Assembly: GCA_045862995.1 (NCBI GenBank)
Contig: BTVX01000002.1
Location: 62,001-126,000 of the forward strand
DNA from: UBA2387 sp019454665
Lineage (GTDB): Bacteria > Armatimonadota > Fimbriimonadia > Fimbriimonadales > Fimbriimonadaceae
Direction of reading: 5' to 3'
Length of the DNA: 64,000 nucleotides
Position numbers and translations under genes: made by a program. Positions 31,574-40,026 of this stretch are shown one piece after another (within the stretch, counting starts at the first letter, position 1; each line of letters opens with the position of its first letter). The notes beneath the pieces are model-generated. The model was not told the DNA's origin and searched no databases. It worked only from the letters and a program-made list of their open reading frames with translations.

Positions 31574-33193
31574 ATGACCAGCATCACCGCCACGTTCTTC
31601 CTGCTTGGGATCCTCGCGCTCGCTTCGATGGCGTGCGCCCAGGGGCCGCTCGGCCACTTGACCCAACTCCAAGAAGGCCGGAGCATGAGGGAGACCTCGA
31701 CGTTCCGCGAGGGCAAGGACGGCCGCTACGACCGCAACGCCCCACCAAAAGGCGATCTGGAAGAAAAGAGCAACTGGGACAACTTTCGCGTGCCGCCCGG
31801 CGAAACCCACGTGGTGATGGACCGCGAAGGCCCCGGCGTGATCACCCATATGTGGTTCACGTTCCTCGGCCCCGAACCCCAGCCCTGGGCGCCGCAAGGC
31901 TCGGCGAACCATCAGGAGATGCTCCTGCGCATCACGTGGGACGGTGCCGAAAGACCTCAGGTCGAAGTCCCCTTCGGCGACTTCTTCGCCAACTGCTTCG
32001 GCAAGCGCAGCGAGGTGGTCAGCCTCCCGGTCGTCGTCGAGGACGGCGACTCGTACAACTGCTTCTGGCCCATGCCGTTCCGCAAGTCGGCCAAGGTCGA
32101 GATCGTCAATCAGAGCGACAAGCCGATCAGCCTGCTGTATTACAACGTGGACTGGATCAAGAAGGACAGCCTCCCGCCGGACACGCCGTACTTCCACGCC
32201 CAGTACCGGCAGGAGTACCCGGTGATCCAAGGGAAGGACTATGTCCTGCTCGAGACCGAAGGGCGCGGCCACCTGGTCGGCGCGGTGTTGGCCGTCCGCA
32301 CGCGCAGCCCCTCCTGGTTCGGGGAAGGCGACGAGAAGATCTTCATCGACGGCGAGGTCGCTCCCTCGATCTGGGGCACGGGGACCGAGGACTACTTCCT
32401 GTCGGCATGGGGCCTCAAGCGCACCAGCACGCCTTACTTCGGGGTGCCGTACTTCGACCAGTGGGGCATCGTGGGAGGCCACACCAGCGCCTACCGCTGG
32501 CATCTGGCCGACCCGATCGTGTTCCAGAAGAGCATCAAGTTCACCATCGAGCACTTCGGCTGGATCGCGCCCGACGAGAACCCCGACTACAAGAGCACCA
32601 GCTGGAACGAGCGCCAGGACGACTACTCGAGCGTGGCGTTCTGGTACCAGACGGGCCCCTCGACGTTCGACGCCCGCGCCCCCCACGCCAGCGAGAGACG
32701 GTTGCCGAGCCTGGAGCGCACGACCGTGTTCGCCCACGAAGCCGCAACCCACGGATCGGGGGAGGCTGGGCCACAGAACCTGGGCCGATTCTACGAGGCG
32801 CCCCAGTTGCTGTACCGCCCAGAATCCAAGGAAGGAGCGTGGCTCGAAGTCCCCATCGAGGTGCGCGAATCGGAACCCCTGCGCCTTCTGATCAACGCGA
32901 CCACGTCCTACGATTTCGGCACGTATCAAGTGTCCTTGGACGGAGTCAAGCTTGGCGATCCCGTGGACTTCTACAGCAAGGACATCGAGAACCGGGAAGT
33001 GCACCTGTTGGACTTCTGGCCCGAACCCGGGCGCTACGTGTTGCGGCTCGAATGCGTCGGCAAGAGCCCACTTTCGACGGGGCATTACCTCGGCATCGAA
33101 TCCGTGCGGTTGCGCGAGCGGCGTCCGAGGGTGAAGGACTGGGCGCACGAAAAGGGCAAGGACTGGCGCGTCAAGCCCACGCTCTACGGCTAG
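31574..33193 (+). CDS. secreted DUF2961 / glycoside hydrolase family 172 protein
   Basis: A 539-residue exported protein (signal ITATFFLLGILALASMACAQ) of the DUF2961 family, now GH172, some members of which hydrolyse or rearrange difructose and arabinofuranoside linkages. Typical phrases are WDNFRVPPGETHVVMD, GPGVITHMWFTF, WDGAERPQVEVPFGDFF, DWIKKDSLP and SIWGTGTEDYF. A C-terminal jelly-roll-like extension (PLRLLINATTSYDFGTYQVS) may bind carbohydrate. ATG 31574 is chosen. It is divergent from pheS. Confidence 0.85.
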   Translation: MTSITATFFLLGILALASMACAQGPLGHLTQLQEGRSMRETSTFREGKDGRYDRNAPPKGDLEEKSNWDNFRVPPGETHVVMDREGPGVITHMWFTFLGPEPQPWAPQGSANHQEMLLRITWDGAERPQVEVPFGDFFANCFGKRSEVVSLPVVVEDGDSYNCFWPMPFRKSAKVEIVNQSDKPISLLYYNVDWIKKDSLPPDTPYFHAQYRQEYPVIQGKDYVLLETEGRGHLVGAVLAVRTRSPSWFGEGDEKIFIDGEVAPSIWGTGTEDYFLSAWGLKRTSTPYFGVPYFDQWGIVGGHTSAYRWHLADPIVFQKSIKFTIEHFGWIAPDENPDYKSTSWNERQDDYSSVAFWYQTGPSTFDARAPHASERRLPSLERTTVFAHEAATHGSGEAGPQNLGRFYEAPQLLYRPESKEGAWLEVPIEVRESEPLRLLINATTSYDFGTYQVSLDGVKLGDPVDFYSKDIENREVHLLDFWPEPGRYVLRLECVGKSPLSTGHYLGIESVRLRERRPRVKDWAHEKGKDWRVKPTLYG

Positions 33194-33209
33194 GCGACCG
33201 GGCCACGGG

Positions 33210-33215
33210 TACCCT
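33210..33215 (+). promoter_or_regulatory. -10 box of the FAH gene
   Basis: TACCCT ends 6 bases before GTG 33222 (leaderless layout). Confidence 0.4.
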
Positions 33216-33221
33216 AAGGGC

Positions 33222-34061
33222 GTGAAGCTGTGTCGTTTCGAGTTGGCGAGCGCGCCGGGTCAGCCGCGCGTCGGCATCTACCACAACGGCAAAGTCTATG
33301 AGACCGACGGGAAGAACCCGATCGGGATCCATGAGGCCGCAGAAATCGCGTTGCTCGCCCCGGTGAAGCGACCGACCTCGTATCGCGTGTTCTCGGACCA
33401 CCAAATCCGCGGGGCGCAGCAGCCGGCGTTCGCGTTCATCGAGGACTATCCGTTCGGCGCGTTGCCCACCTACGGCTACCGCAATCCTGGCGCTCTCGTC
33501 GGGCCGAACACCCAACTCGCTGTGCCGAATGCCACGTCCGAACTCTCGTTCGAGCCCCAACTTTGCGTCGTCTTGGCGAGCGACTCGGGACCGACCGACG
33601 AGATGGGTGCGGAGAGCCTTATCTTGGGGTTCACGTTGGCCACGGAGTTCATCGCCCGAGACCTCGCACGCTTCGAATCTGAGGCGATGACGGGCCACGG
33701 CCAATCGCGGGACTTCGGCACGGCCATCGGCCCCGTGGTGGTCACCCCCGACGACTTGCAGGACTACTTCCGCAACACCGAGGACGGCGTCCGGATGGAC
33801 ATCGAGTTGGTCGCCCGGGTGAACGGCCGCGAGGTGTTTTCGACCAACCTCATCGAAGCCACGTGGACGTTCCCCCAACTGATCGCCTCATGCAGCATCA
33901 GTTCACCGCTGTTCAGCGGCGACATTCTCGCGGTTTCGATGGCGCCCGACGGCTCGGAAGAGCCGATGCCCCTGCTCAATCCAGGCGACCTCGTCGAGGT
34001 CGCCGCCACCCCTCTGGGTACCCTACGCACCACCGTTCTCGCCCCCGGCGACGCGGACTAA
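33222..34061 (+). CDS. fumarylacetoacetate hydrolase-family protein
   Basis: A 279-residue FAH-like enzyme from GTG 33222. It has FEPQLCVVLASDSGP (metal Glu region), ILGFTLATEFIARDL, GHGQSRDFGTAIGPVVVTPD and a C-terminal LLNPGDLVEVAATPLGTLRT. Family members hydrolyse or decarboxylate beta-diketo acids with Mg in aromatic catabolism. The exact substrate is unknown. The M16 peptidase gene starts four bases after the stop, so an operon is likely. Confidence 0.85.
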   Translation: MKLCRFELASAPGQPRVGIYHNGKVYETDGKNPIGIHEAAEIALLAPVKRPTSYRVFSDHQIRGAQQPAFAFIEDYPFGALPTYGYRNPGALVGPNTQLAVPNATSELSFEPQLCVVLASDSGPTDEMGAESLILGFTLATEFIARDLARFESEAMTGHGQSRDFGTAIGPVVVTPDDLQDYFRNTEDGVRMDIELVARVNGREVFSTNLIEATWTFPQLIASCSISSPLFSGDILAVSMAPDGSEEPMPLLNPGDLVEVAATPLGTLRTTVLAPGDAD

Positions 34062-34065
34062 CACC

Positions 34066-35292
34066 ATGCCGATTTCCAAGTTCACGCTCCCCAACGGGGT
34101 CCGCGTCGTCGTCGAGCCCATCACCCACGTTCAATCCGCCGCGATCGGCCTGTGGTGCGTCACGGGCAGCCGCCACGAGAACCCGGACGAGGCCGGCATC
34201 ACCCACCTCATCGAGCACATGCTGTTCAAAGGCACGCGCAAGCGGACGGCCAAGGAGATCGCCGAAGCCATCGAGGGACGGGGCGGCATGCTGAACGCGT
34301 TCACCGACAAGGAGAACACGTGCTACTACTGCCGCGTGTTGCGAGAGGATGTGGCCAATGCGGTGGACGTGCTGGCCGACATGATGACCGAGTCGCTATT
34401 CGACGAGGACGAACTCGAACGCGAGGAAGGTGTGGTGCTGGAGGAGATCAAGCGCAGCGAGGACGAACCCGCCGACCACGTGCACGAGCTGCACTACTCG
34501 TACCGGTGGGGCGATCACCCGCTCGGCAAGCCCGTGATCGGCACCAAGGAGTCGGTGAGTTCGTTCAAACGCGACCACCTGCTGAGCTACATCGCCCGCC
34601 GCTACCGAGCCGAGAACATCGTGCTGGCCGTGAGCGGCAACGTGGATCCCCAGCAAGTGGTGGACATCGCCGATGCCGCTCTGGGAGCGATCCCCGCCGG
34701 CGCAGAGAACGCGACGCTCGAGGCGCCAGCGTCGGCGCAAGGGCTGCGCTACGTCGCCCAAGACGTGGAACAGGTCCACTTCTGCATCGGAGCGGACGGC
34801 GTCTCGCTCTACCACGACGATCTGTACACGGCCAGCGTGCTGGACAACGCGTTGGGCGGCAGCATGAGCAGCCGACTCTTCCAAGAGATCCGAGAAAAGC
34901 GCGGCCTCGCCTATGCCATCGGCAGCTACAACGTGGCCTATACGGCGGCGGGCGCGTACACGGTCTACGGCGGGACGAGCGTCGAATCGTGGCCGCTGGT
35001 GCAGGAGCTCGTGCAAGCCGAGTTCGCCAAGGTGCGCCGCGAGGGACTGGCCAAGGACGAGATCGAGCGCACGAAGACCAACCTCAAAGGCACCATGGTC
35101 ATGGCGCTGGAAGGCACCAGCACGCGCATGATGCGGATGGCGCGCAGCGAGATCTACCATCGCCGCGAGATTCCCATCGAAGAGACCGTCGCCAAGATCG
35201 AAGCCGTGACCAACGACGACATCGTGCGGTATGCGGCGGCCACGCTGGCCGAGGACAAGATCACGACCACGGCCATCGGGCCAGAGGCTTAG
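34066..35292 (+). CDS. M16 family zinc peptidase (pitrilysin-like)
   Basis: A 408-residue M16B processing-type peptidase with the inverted zinc motif HLIEHMLF (His47, Glu50, His51) and the distal Glu in EREEGVVLEEI. The C-terminal R/Y-containing part includes ALGGSMSSRLFQEIREKRGL and AYAIGSYN, which shape the substrate pocket. No signal peptide is seen, so it is probably cytoplasmic, like YmxG/PqqF-type proteins. Members degrade peptides or process precursors. Confidence 0.92.
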   Translation: MPISKFTLPNGVRVVVEPITHVQSAAIGLWCVTGSRHENPDEAGITHLIEHMLFKGTRKRTAKEIAEAIEGRGGMLNAFTDKENTCYYCRVLREDVANAVDVLADMMTESLFDEDELEREEGVVLEEIKRSEDEPADHVHELHYSYRWGDHPLGKPVIGTKESVSSFKRDHLLSYIARRYRAENIVLAVSGNVDPQQVVDIADAALGAIPAGAENATLEAPASAQGLRYVAQDVEQVHFCIGADGVSLYHDDLYTASVLDNALGGSMSSRLFQEIREKRGLAYAIGSYNVAYTAAGAYTVYGGTSVESWPLVQELVQAEFAKVRREGLAKDEIERTKTNLKGTMVMALEGTSTRMMRMARSEIYHRREIPIEETVAKIEAVTNDDIVRYAAATLAEDKITTTAIGPEA

Positions 35293-35299
35293 GCTGGGC

Positions 35300-36964
35300 A
35301 TGTCGCCAGTGGACGACCTCGGCGCGGGGTACCTTCGGAGCACCGTCACGATGCCGACCGCCAACTTGGACCAAACCGGCGCCCCGCTCCTCAGCATCCT
35401 GCGAACGGGGAGCGACTCGAGTTCCGAAGACGAGCTCCTCGCCTCGCTGGCGCAGCGTCTCAAGAGTCTCGCCGGGGCGTCGTCCGCCGACATCATGTCG
35501 GTCGAGCCGGAGACGCTCGCGCTCAAGGCCAGCACCGACAGCCCGCATTTGATCAACGTGATGCGCATGGGCAAAGGGAAGGGCCTTTGCGGTCGGGCGC
35601 TGGATTCGGCATCTCCCACGTTCATCGAGAAGGACGCGACGAGCGACCCCGCGTTCGTCCACTACCCGGGGCTGGAGCACCGCGCGTGCCAGGCCGTCGC
35701 CGCGTTGCCCCTCATCGAACGCAACGAACCGCTGGGCGTCCTCTTCTTGGTCTACGACCAGCCGCGCACGTTCAAAGAAGCCGACCGGAGGGCGTTGGCG
35801 GCCTATGCTCAGATCGCCACGTTGCGGTGGGCGACGTTTCGCTCGGCCTACTTGGCGGGCACACAGATCAACCGTCTGGGCGCCCTGAGCGAGGTGGCCA
35901 AGACGCTCGGCCAGAGCCCTTACCTGGAGGAAATCCTCCAACTGCTGGTCAACATCACGGCCAAGCAGTTCAACTACAAGGTCTGTACGGTGCGTCTGCT
36001 CGACCCCGAGCGCAACGAACTGGTGTTGCGCGCGACCCAAGCGCCGGCCAAGGCCTACCAACGCAAACCTGCCATCAAGCTGGGCGAGTCCATCGCTGGT
36101 CGCGCCATCGCCGAGAACCGCTGCGTGATCGTCCCCGACGTTGCGGCGAGCGAGGAATACATCGGGCACGACCTAGCCATCGAGCAAGGCTTGCGCAGCA
36201 TGATCTGCGTTCCCCTGATCATCCAGGATCGGCCCGTAGGCGTGATGTCGTGTTACACCAGCGAGCCGCACGAGTTTCTGCCGGACGAGATCAAGGCCCT
36301 GGAGACGCTGGCGCAACAGGCGGCTGTGAGCATCGAGCACGCCAAGCTGCAAGTCCGCAACACGCTGATGCAGGAGATGCACCACCGCGTGAAGAACAAC
36401 CTGCAGCAGGTGGCTTCGCTGCTGCGGTTGCAGTTGCGGCAGAGCCACTACAAGACCCTGGAAGAGGCGCTCACCGATTCCCTGGCGCGCATCCTGGCCA
36501 TCGCCGCCGTCCACGACCTGCTCAGCCGCGAGGACCTGGACCACGTGGGCGTCCGCACCATCGCCGAGGCGCTGGTCGAGTACGTCCGGCAGTCGTTCCT
36601 TCCGCCTGGCAAGCAGATCGTGTTCGACGTGCGCGGGGACGACGTCCACCTGAACATGACCCAGGCGACGCAGGTCGCCCTCGTCTTGAACGAGCTCATT
36701 CAAAACGCGGTGGAGCACGGGTTCAAGCACAGCGACAACGGCGAGATCCACGTGACCGTCGAGGATCAGGATGGCTCGATCGGCCTGTGGGTTTCCAACT
36801 CGGGCGACCCTTTGCCCTCTGGATTCGATGTGGCGATGCAGAGCCACCTGGGCCTGCAGATCGTCGAGAACCTCTCGCGTGCCTTGGGCGGCAAGTTCAA
36901 GATGTCCGAGGTGCTGGGCTGGACGGTCTGCGAAGTCAAGTTCCGCCGCCTGACGAGCGAGTGA
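35300..36964 (+). CDS. GAF-domain sensor histidine kinase (HisKA_2 / HWE-like)
   Basis: A 554-residue soluble kinase, with ATG 35300 or 35351 as start. Two GAF domains (about residues 30-180, with FIEKDATSDPAFVHYPGLEH, and 200-370, with IVPDVAASEEYIGHDLAIEQ) precede the phospho-acceptor helix MQEMHHRVKNNLQQVASLLR. The ATP-binding part has NELIQNAVEHGF (N box) and HLGLQIVENLSRALGG. No transmembrane segment is present, so it senses a cytoplasmic signal. No cognate response regulator is adjacent. Confidence 0.9.
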   Translation: MSPVDDLGAGYLRSTVTMPTANLDQTGAPLLSILRTGSDSSSEDELLASLAQRLKSLAGASSADIMSVEPETLALKASTDSPHLINVMRMGKGKGLCGRALDSASPTFIEKDATSDPAFVHYPGLEHRACQAVAALPLIERNEPLGVLFLVYDQPRTFKEADRRALAAYAQIATLRWATFRSAYLAGTQINRLGALSEVAKTLGQSPYLEEILQLLVNITAKQFNYKVCTVRLLDPERNELVLRATQAPAKAYQRKPAIKLGESIAGRAIAENRCVIVPDVAASEEYIGHDLAIEQGLRSMICVPLIIQDRPVGVMSCYTSEPHEFLPDEIKALETLAQQAAVSIEHAKLQVRNTLMQEMHHRVKNNLQQVASLLRLQLRQSHYKTLEEALTDSLARILAIAAVHDLLSREDLDHVGVRTIAEALVEYVRQSFLPPGKQIVFDVRGDDVHLNMTQATQVALVLNELIQNAVEHGFKHSDNGEIHVTVEDQDGSIGLWVSNSGDPLPSGFDVAMQSHLGLQIVENLSRALGGKFKMSEVLGWTVCEVKFRRLTSE

Positions 36965-37317
36965 GAGCAGGCTCTGCAGGTGGTCGGCGCGTCGGGGATG
37001 CCCTTCGGGTGCCACGACGTTCCCGACCCCTTGAGGCGCACCATCGCGAACCAGCCGTTCGCGGGGTCGCAACTCGTGAAGGGCCGGCGGTCTTCCAGCG
37101 AGAGGAGCACGGTCTGCCGGGAAGGAACAGCCTGCTCATGCGCGAGGAATAGGCCCGGTCAGACCGTGGCACCCCGGAGTCGAGGAGTTGGCGGGAATCC
37201 TGAACCCTGTCGAGGTCGGGCTCCCTCCCCCTGCCCCCTCCCTCAGACACGATCATTCCGAGGGAGGGGGGGGCCGAGTACCCCGGCATGCGCGGAAGGG
37301 GAGGCAGGAGCAACGCC
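36965..37317. other. 353-base non-coding stretch with repeats
   Basis: No convincing gene is seen. The stretch holds one copy of the CACGGTCTG/CAGACCGTG repeat (37107-37175) and a G/C-rich inverted repeat, CCCCCTCCCTC (37234-37244) with GAGGGAGGGGG (37260-37270), which may terminate transcription of one or both convergent neighbours. Confidence 0.5.
37107..37175. repeat. dispersed palindromic repeat, copy 1
   Basis: The left end is GCACGGTCTGCCGGG (37107-37121) and the right end CCCGGTCAGACCGTGGCACC (37154 onward). The ends are inverted repeats of each other (CACGGTCTG/CAGACCGTG, CCGGG/CCCGG). The interior differs from the other copies. Confidence 0.7.
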
Positions 37318-38067
37318 TCAGCCCGACAGGGACTTGAAGAACTTGACGATCGCTTCCGAAGTTCCCGTCGGCCATTCGTGACCGCCTTCGTGGGCGTACC
37401 ACACCACCGGGGTCTTGGACTTCGCATCCCCATAGCGGACGAACCCCGGAGACCACTCGGAAGTCGCTTCCGACAGCTTGTTGTTTTTCAGGGCGGCGTC
37501 TCGGCTGCGTTCGGCGGAGCCGATCCGGATGAGGTCGTCGTTTTTCCCGTGGACGATGAGCAGCGGCATCGGGGCCGCCGCAGCGAAGCCGATGGGTGCG
37601 AATCCGCCCACCGTGGCCGCGCCCGCCAGAGTCGCGCCGCGCTTGGCGATCAGCAGGTAAGAGAAGATCGCGCCGTTCGACATGCCGCACGTGAACACCC
37701 GCTTGGGGTCGCCATGCCGGTCCTTCAGCACTTTGGCGAGCAGCGCATCGTAGAACGCGAGGTCGCGATCGCCTTGCAGGCCCGAAGCGACCTGCCAGCC
37801 CGGCGCGGTGCGGCCCAGCAGGTCCACGTCGAGCCCTTGCGGGTAGACCGTCACGACCTCCTTCCACGCCTCGTGCATCCGGTACGAGAACGCGGCTTGA
37901 CGCGCCGATCCAGTAAACCCGTGAAACACGAACACCACGGGAACCGGGGTCTTGCCCTTGGGCGGCGCGTAGACGATGGCCGTGCGTTCGACGTCGCCGA
38001 CCTTCAGCGTGAGGGTTTCGGCGCCAGCGGCCAGTTGGAGAAGAACAAGGGCGAGCAGGGCAGTCAT
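37318..38067 (-). CDS. secreted alpha/beta-hydrolase esterase (LpqC / PHB-depolymerase-like)
   Basis: A 249-residue exported hydrolase (signal LLALVLLQLAAGAE). The oxyanion strand is VPVVFVFHGFTGSARQ, the nucleophile elbow TCGMSNGAIFSYLLI (Ser), the acid region VHGKNDDLIRIGS and the His in AHEGGHEWPTG. The family (LpqC, feruloyl esterase, poly-3-hydroxybutyrate depolymerase) hydrolyses ester bonds in polymers. TATAAT (38079-38074) ends 6 bases before ATG, so it can be transcribed on its own despite lying 15 bases behind a prepilin-like gene. Confidence 0.88.
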   Translation of the reverse strand: MTALLALVLLQLAAGAETLTLKVGDVERTAIVYAPPKGKTPVPVVFVFHGFTGSARQAAFSYRMHEAWKEVVTVYPQGLDVDLLGRTAPGWQVASGLQGDRDLAFYDALLAKVLKDRHGDPKRVFTCGMSNGAIFSYLLIAKRGATLAGAATVGGFAPIGFAAAAPMPLLIVHGKNDDLIRIGSAERSRDAALKNNKLSEATSEWSPGFVRYGDAKSKTPVVWYAHEGGHEWPTGTSEAIVKFFKSLSG

Positions 38068-38073
38068 GCGCTC

Positions 38074-38079
38074 ATTATA
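38074..38079 (-). promoter_or_regulatory. -10 box of the esterase gene
   Basis: Consensus TATAAT on the minus strand with 6 bases to ATG 38067 (leaderless layout), immediately behind the stop of the upstream gene. Confidence 0.6.
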
Positions 38080-38082
38080 GGG

Positions 38083-38784
38083 TCAACGCACCCGGATGTC
38101 TTTCCGGACCCATTTGACGTGGTTGTCGAACAGCAGTTGGTTGCGCCCGCCCTTGTGCGCCGACCACCCGTCTGCAGGCGGCTCCGAGCCGCCGACGCGC
38201 CACAGTTCGTGCGAGAAGGCCCACCATTTGGCTTCGTAGAAGGGGCTCATCAGCCATTCTTGCTCCGAAACGCTCACGCCTTTGGCGTCGCACACCGAGA
38301 GCGGCGAGCGGCCCCGGGCGAAGCGGGCGCTGGCGGTGTTCGTTTCGCCGAGGAGGTCGCTCGTGTAGTTCGACCAGCCCTTCTCGGGCATCGGAACGCC
38401 GCCTTCGGACCAGGGCGTGGTGAAGTGGGATCGCCAGTCGGTCGGCTCCTTGTAGAGTTCGGTGGCCGAGGACGTGTAGATCTCGACGCTCTTCATGTAG
38501 GGCGCCCAGAGGGGCATGAACGCGCCGACGCCCGCGTAGCGCTTGCCGCCCGCATCCACCGGCGGCGTGAGCTGTAGGTGCGCGTCGGGAATCCACGGCA
38601 TGAGGTCGTCGTAGTCGTTCAGGTAGAGCGCGTTGGCGATGCCGATATGGTAGAGCTGTTGCAGGCAGTTGGAGCGCTTGGCGGCCTGCTTGGCCTCGGC
38701 GTACACGGGGAAGAGCATCGCGGCGAGGATGGCGACGATCGCGATGACGACCAGGAGTTCGATCAGGGTGAAGGCGCGCCTCAT
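38083..38784 (-). CDS. prepilin-type N-terminal cleavage/methylation protein (DUF1559-like)
   Basis: A 233-residue paralog with leader RRAFTLIELLVV, then FPVYAEAKQAAKRSNC and ALYLNDYDDLMPW, ending FDNHVKWVRKD, a variant of the C-terminal DGHAK motif. An alternative GTG start at 38841 would give a longer leader, REQEGHAPCRTTRPMRR. Export and N-methylation by prepilin peptidase are expected; function is unknown. It lies upstream of the esterase gene. Confidence 0.83.
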   Translation of the reverse strand: MRRAFTLIELLVVIAIVAILAAMLFPVYAEAKQAAKRSNCLQQLYHIGIANALYLNDYDDLMPWIPDAHLQLTPPVDAGGKRYAGVGAFMPLWAPYMKSVEIYTSSATELYKEPTDWRSHFTTPWSEGGVPMPEKGWSNYTSDLLGETNTASARFARGRSPLSVCDAKGVSVSEQEWLMSPFYEAKWWAFSHELWRVGGSEPPADGWSAHKGGRNQLLFDNHVKWVRKDIRVR

Positions 38785-38872
38785 GGGGCGTGTGGTTCGG
38801 CACGGGGCGTGCCCCTCCTGCTCTCGCCGCGCGACCTTCACTGAACCCTAACACCGGCTCCTCCTAATGTTG

Positions 38873-38944
38873 GGTGCCACGGTCTGTGCGGGCTGAGGTG
38901 TGACGTCGGTTGTCCGCGTTCGGTCCCGCCAGACCGTGATCCCC
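38873..38944. repeat. dispersed palindromic repeat, copy 3 (inverted)
   Basis: It begins GGTGCCACGGTCTG and ends CCCGCCAGACCGTGATCCCC, the reverse orientation of copies 1 and 2. The interior has diverged. Confidence 0.6.
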
Positions 38945-38997
38945 TCGTTTCCGGCTCGGGGAGGGAGACGCTTGTTACGTTGGCGTGCCCCAAACGT

Positions 38998-39020
38998 CCC
39001 CTCCCGAAGATCGGGAGGGG
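38998..39020. repeat. perfect GC-rich hairpin
   Basis: CCCCTCCCGA (38998-39007) and TCGGGAGGGG (39011-39020) pair over 10 bp with a 3-base loop. There is no T tract. It lies between the two repeat copies. Confidence 0.55.
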
Positions 39021-39089
39021 ATAAAGGGGAGGGTTGACCGAATCCGCCGCGGAGTGCGTCTCGAAATCGCTGCCGAGGTGGCCCGAGCA

Positions 39090-39162
39090 GCACGGTCTGC
39101 CGGGCAGGGATGCTCCCTGGTGTCCGATTCGGTGGTCGAGCCCGGTCAGACCGTGGCACCCC
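39090..39162. repeat. dispersed palindromic repeat, copy 2
   Basis: The left end GCACGGTCTGCCGGG (39090-39104) and right end CCCGGTCAGACCGTGGCACC (39141 onward) are identical to copy 1 at both ends (15 and 22 bases), while the interior differs. Confidence 0.7.
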
Positions 39163-39216
39163 TGGCATACACGCCGAACCCATCGCGGGCCGAGTTGAAG
39201 TAACATGAGGAAGACG

Positions 39217-39999
39217 ATGCCCACGACGATCCGGCTCCGCATCCAGCGACGGGACAACATCAACGACAAGCCGCGCTGGGAAGTGTTCGAGATTCCCTAC
39301 CGCGAGCGCATGAACGTCATCTCGGCGCTCATGGAGGTTCGCAAGAACCCCAAGACGGTGGAAGGTCAGAAGGTCAGCCCGCCCGCGTGGGAGGCCGCCT
39401 GTTTGGAAGAGGTTTGCGGCAGTTGCACCATGAACATCAACGGCGGCGTGCGCCAGGCGTGTACGGCGCTGGTGGATCAGGTGGGCGTGGTCAAGGGCGA
39501 TGCGGTCGAGATCACCCTGGAGCCGATGCACAAGTTTCCGCTGGTGCGCGACCTCATCGTGGATCGCTCGAAGATGTTCGAGAACCTCAAGCAGGTCAAG
39601 GCGTGGGTTCCCATTGACGGGTCGTACGACCGCGGCATGGCCGCGCCGCAGGACGACCACGTGCGCCAACTTCGGTATGCGCTGTCCAAGTGCATGACGT
39701 GCGGTTGCTGTCTGGAAGCGTGTCCGCAATTCAACGAGCGTTCGTCGTTCGTGGGCCCGCAGACGCTGGCGCAGGCGCTCCTGTTCAACCTCCACCCCGT
39801 GGGGGCTACGCTTGAGGAAGACCGACTTGAAGCGTTGACCGGTGAGGACGGCATCACGGGTTGCGGCAACGCACAGAACTGCGTGAAGGTGTGCCCGAAG
39901 GAAGTGCCGCTGACGCTGGCGATCGCCCGTCTGAACCGCGACACCACGGTCTACAAGATCCGGAAATGGATGGGTCTGACCTCCTCGACGCACCGCTGA
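39217..39999 (+). CDS. sdhB: succinate dehydrogenase / fumarate reductase iron-sulfur subunit
   Basis: SdhB (260 residues) carries electrons between the flavoprotein and quinone site of complex II. The plant-type 2Fe-2S domain has ACLEEVCGSCTMNINGG with a later Cys. The C-terminal ferredoxin-like domain has KCMTCGCCLEACPQF and CGNAQNCVKVCPKEVPL for the 4Fe-4S and 3Fe-4S clusters. ATG 39217 is preceded by GAGGAAG; ATG 39205 is an alternative. sdhA and sdhC are not adjacent, so the complex is encoded in pieces. Confidence 0.92.
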   Translation: MPTTIRLRIQRRDNINDKPRWEVFEIPYRERMNVISALMEVRKNPKTVEGQKVSPPAWEAACLEEVCGSCTMNINGGVRQACTALVDQVGVVKGDAVEITLEPMHKFPLVRDLIVDRSKMFENLKQVKAWVPIDGSYDRGMAAPQDDHVRQLRYALSKCMTCGCCLEACPQFNERSSFVGPQTLAQALLFNLHPVGATLEEDRLEALTGEDGITGCGNAQNCVKVCPKEVPLTLAIARLNRDTTVYKIRKWMGLTSSTHR

Positions 40000-40026
40000 G
40001 ACGGTAGGACGCCAGTCCGCAGATCC

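Larger units (their letters stand above)
38785..39216. other. non-coding divergent region rich in repeats
   Basis: No gene is supported here. The region holds two inverted-orientation copies of the CACGGTCTG repeat (38873-38944 and 39090-39162) and a perfect 10-bp hairpin (38998-39007 with 39011-39020, loop AGA). Near its right end, TAACAT (39201-39206) may be the -10 of sdhB. Confidence 0.5.
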
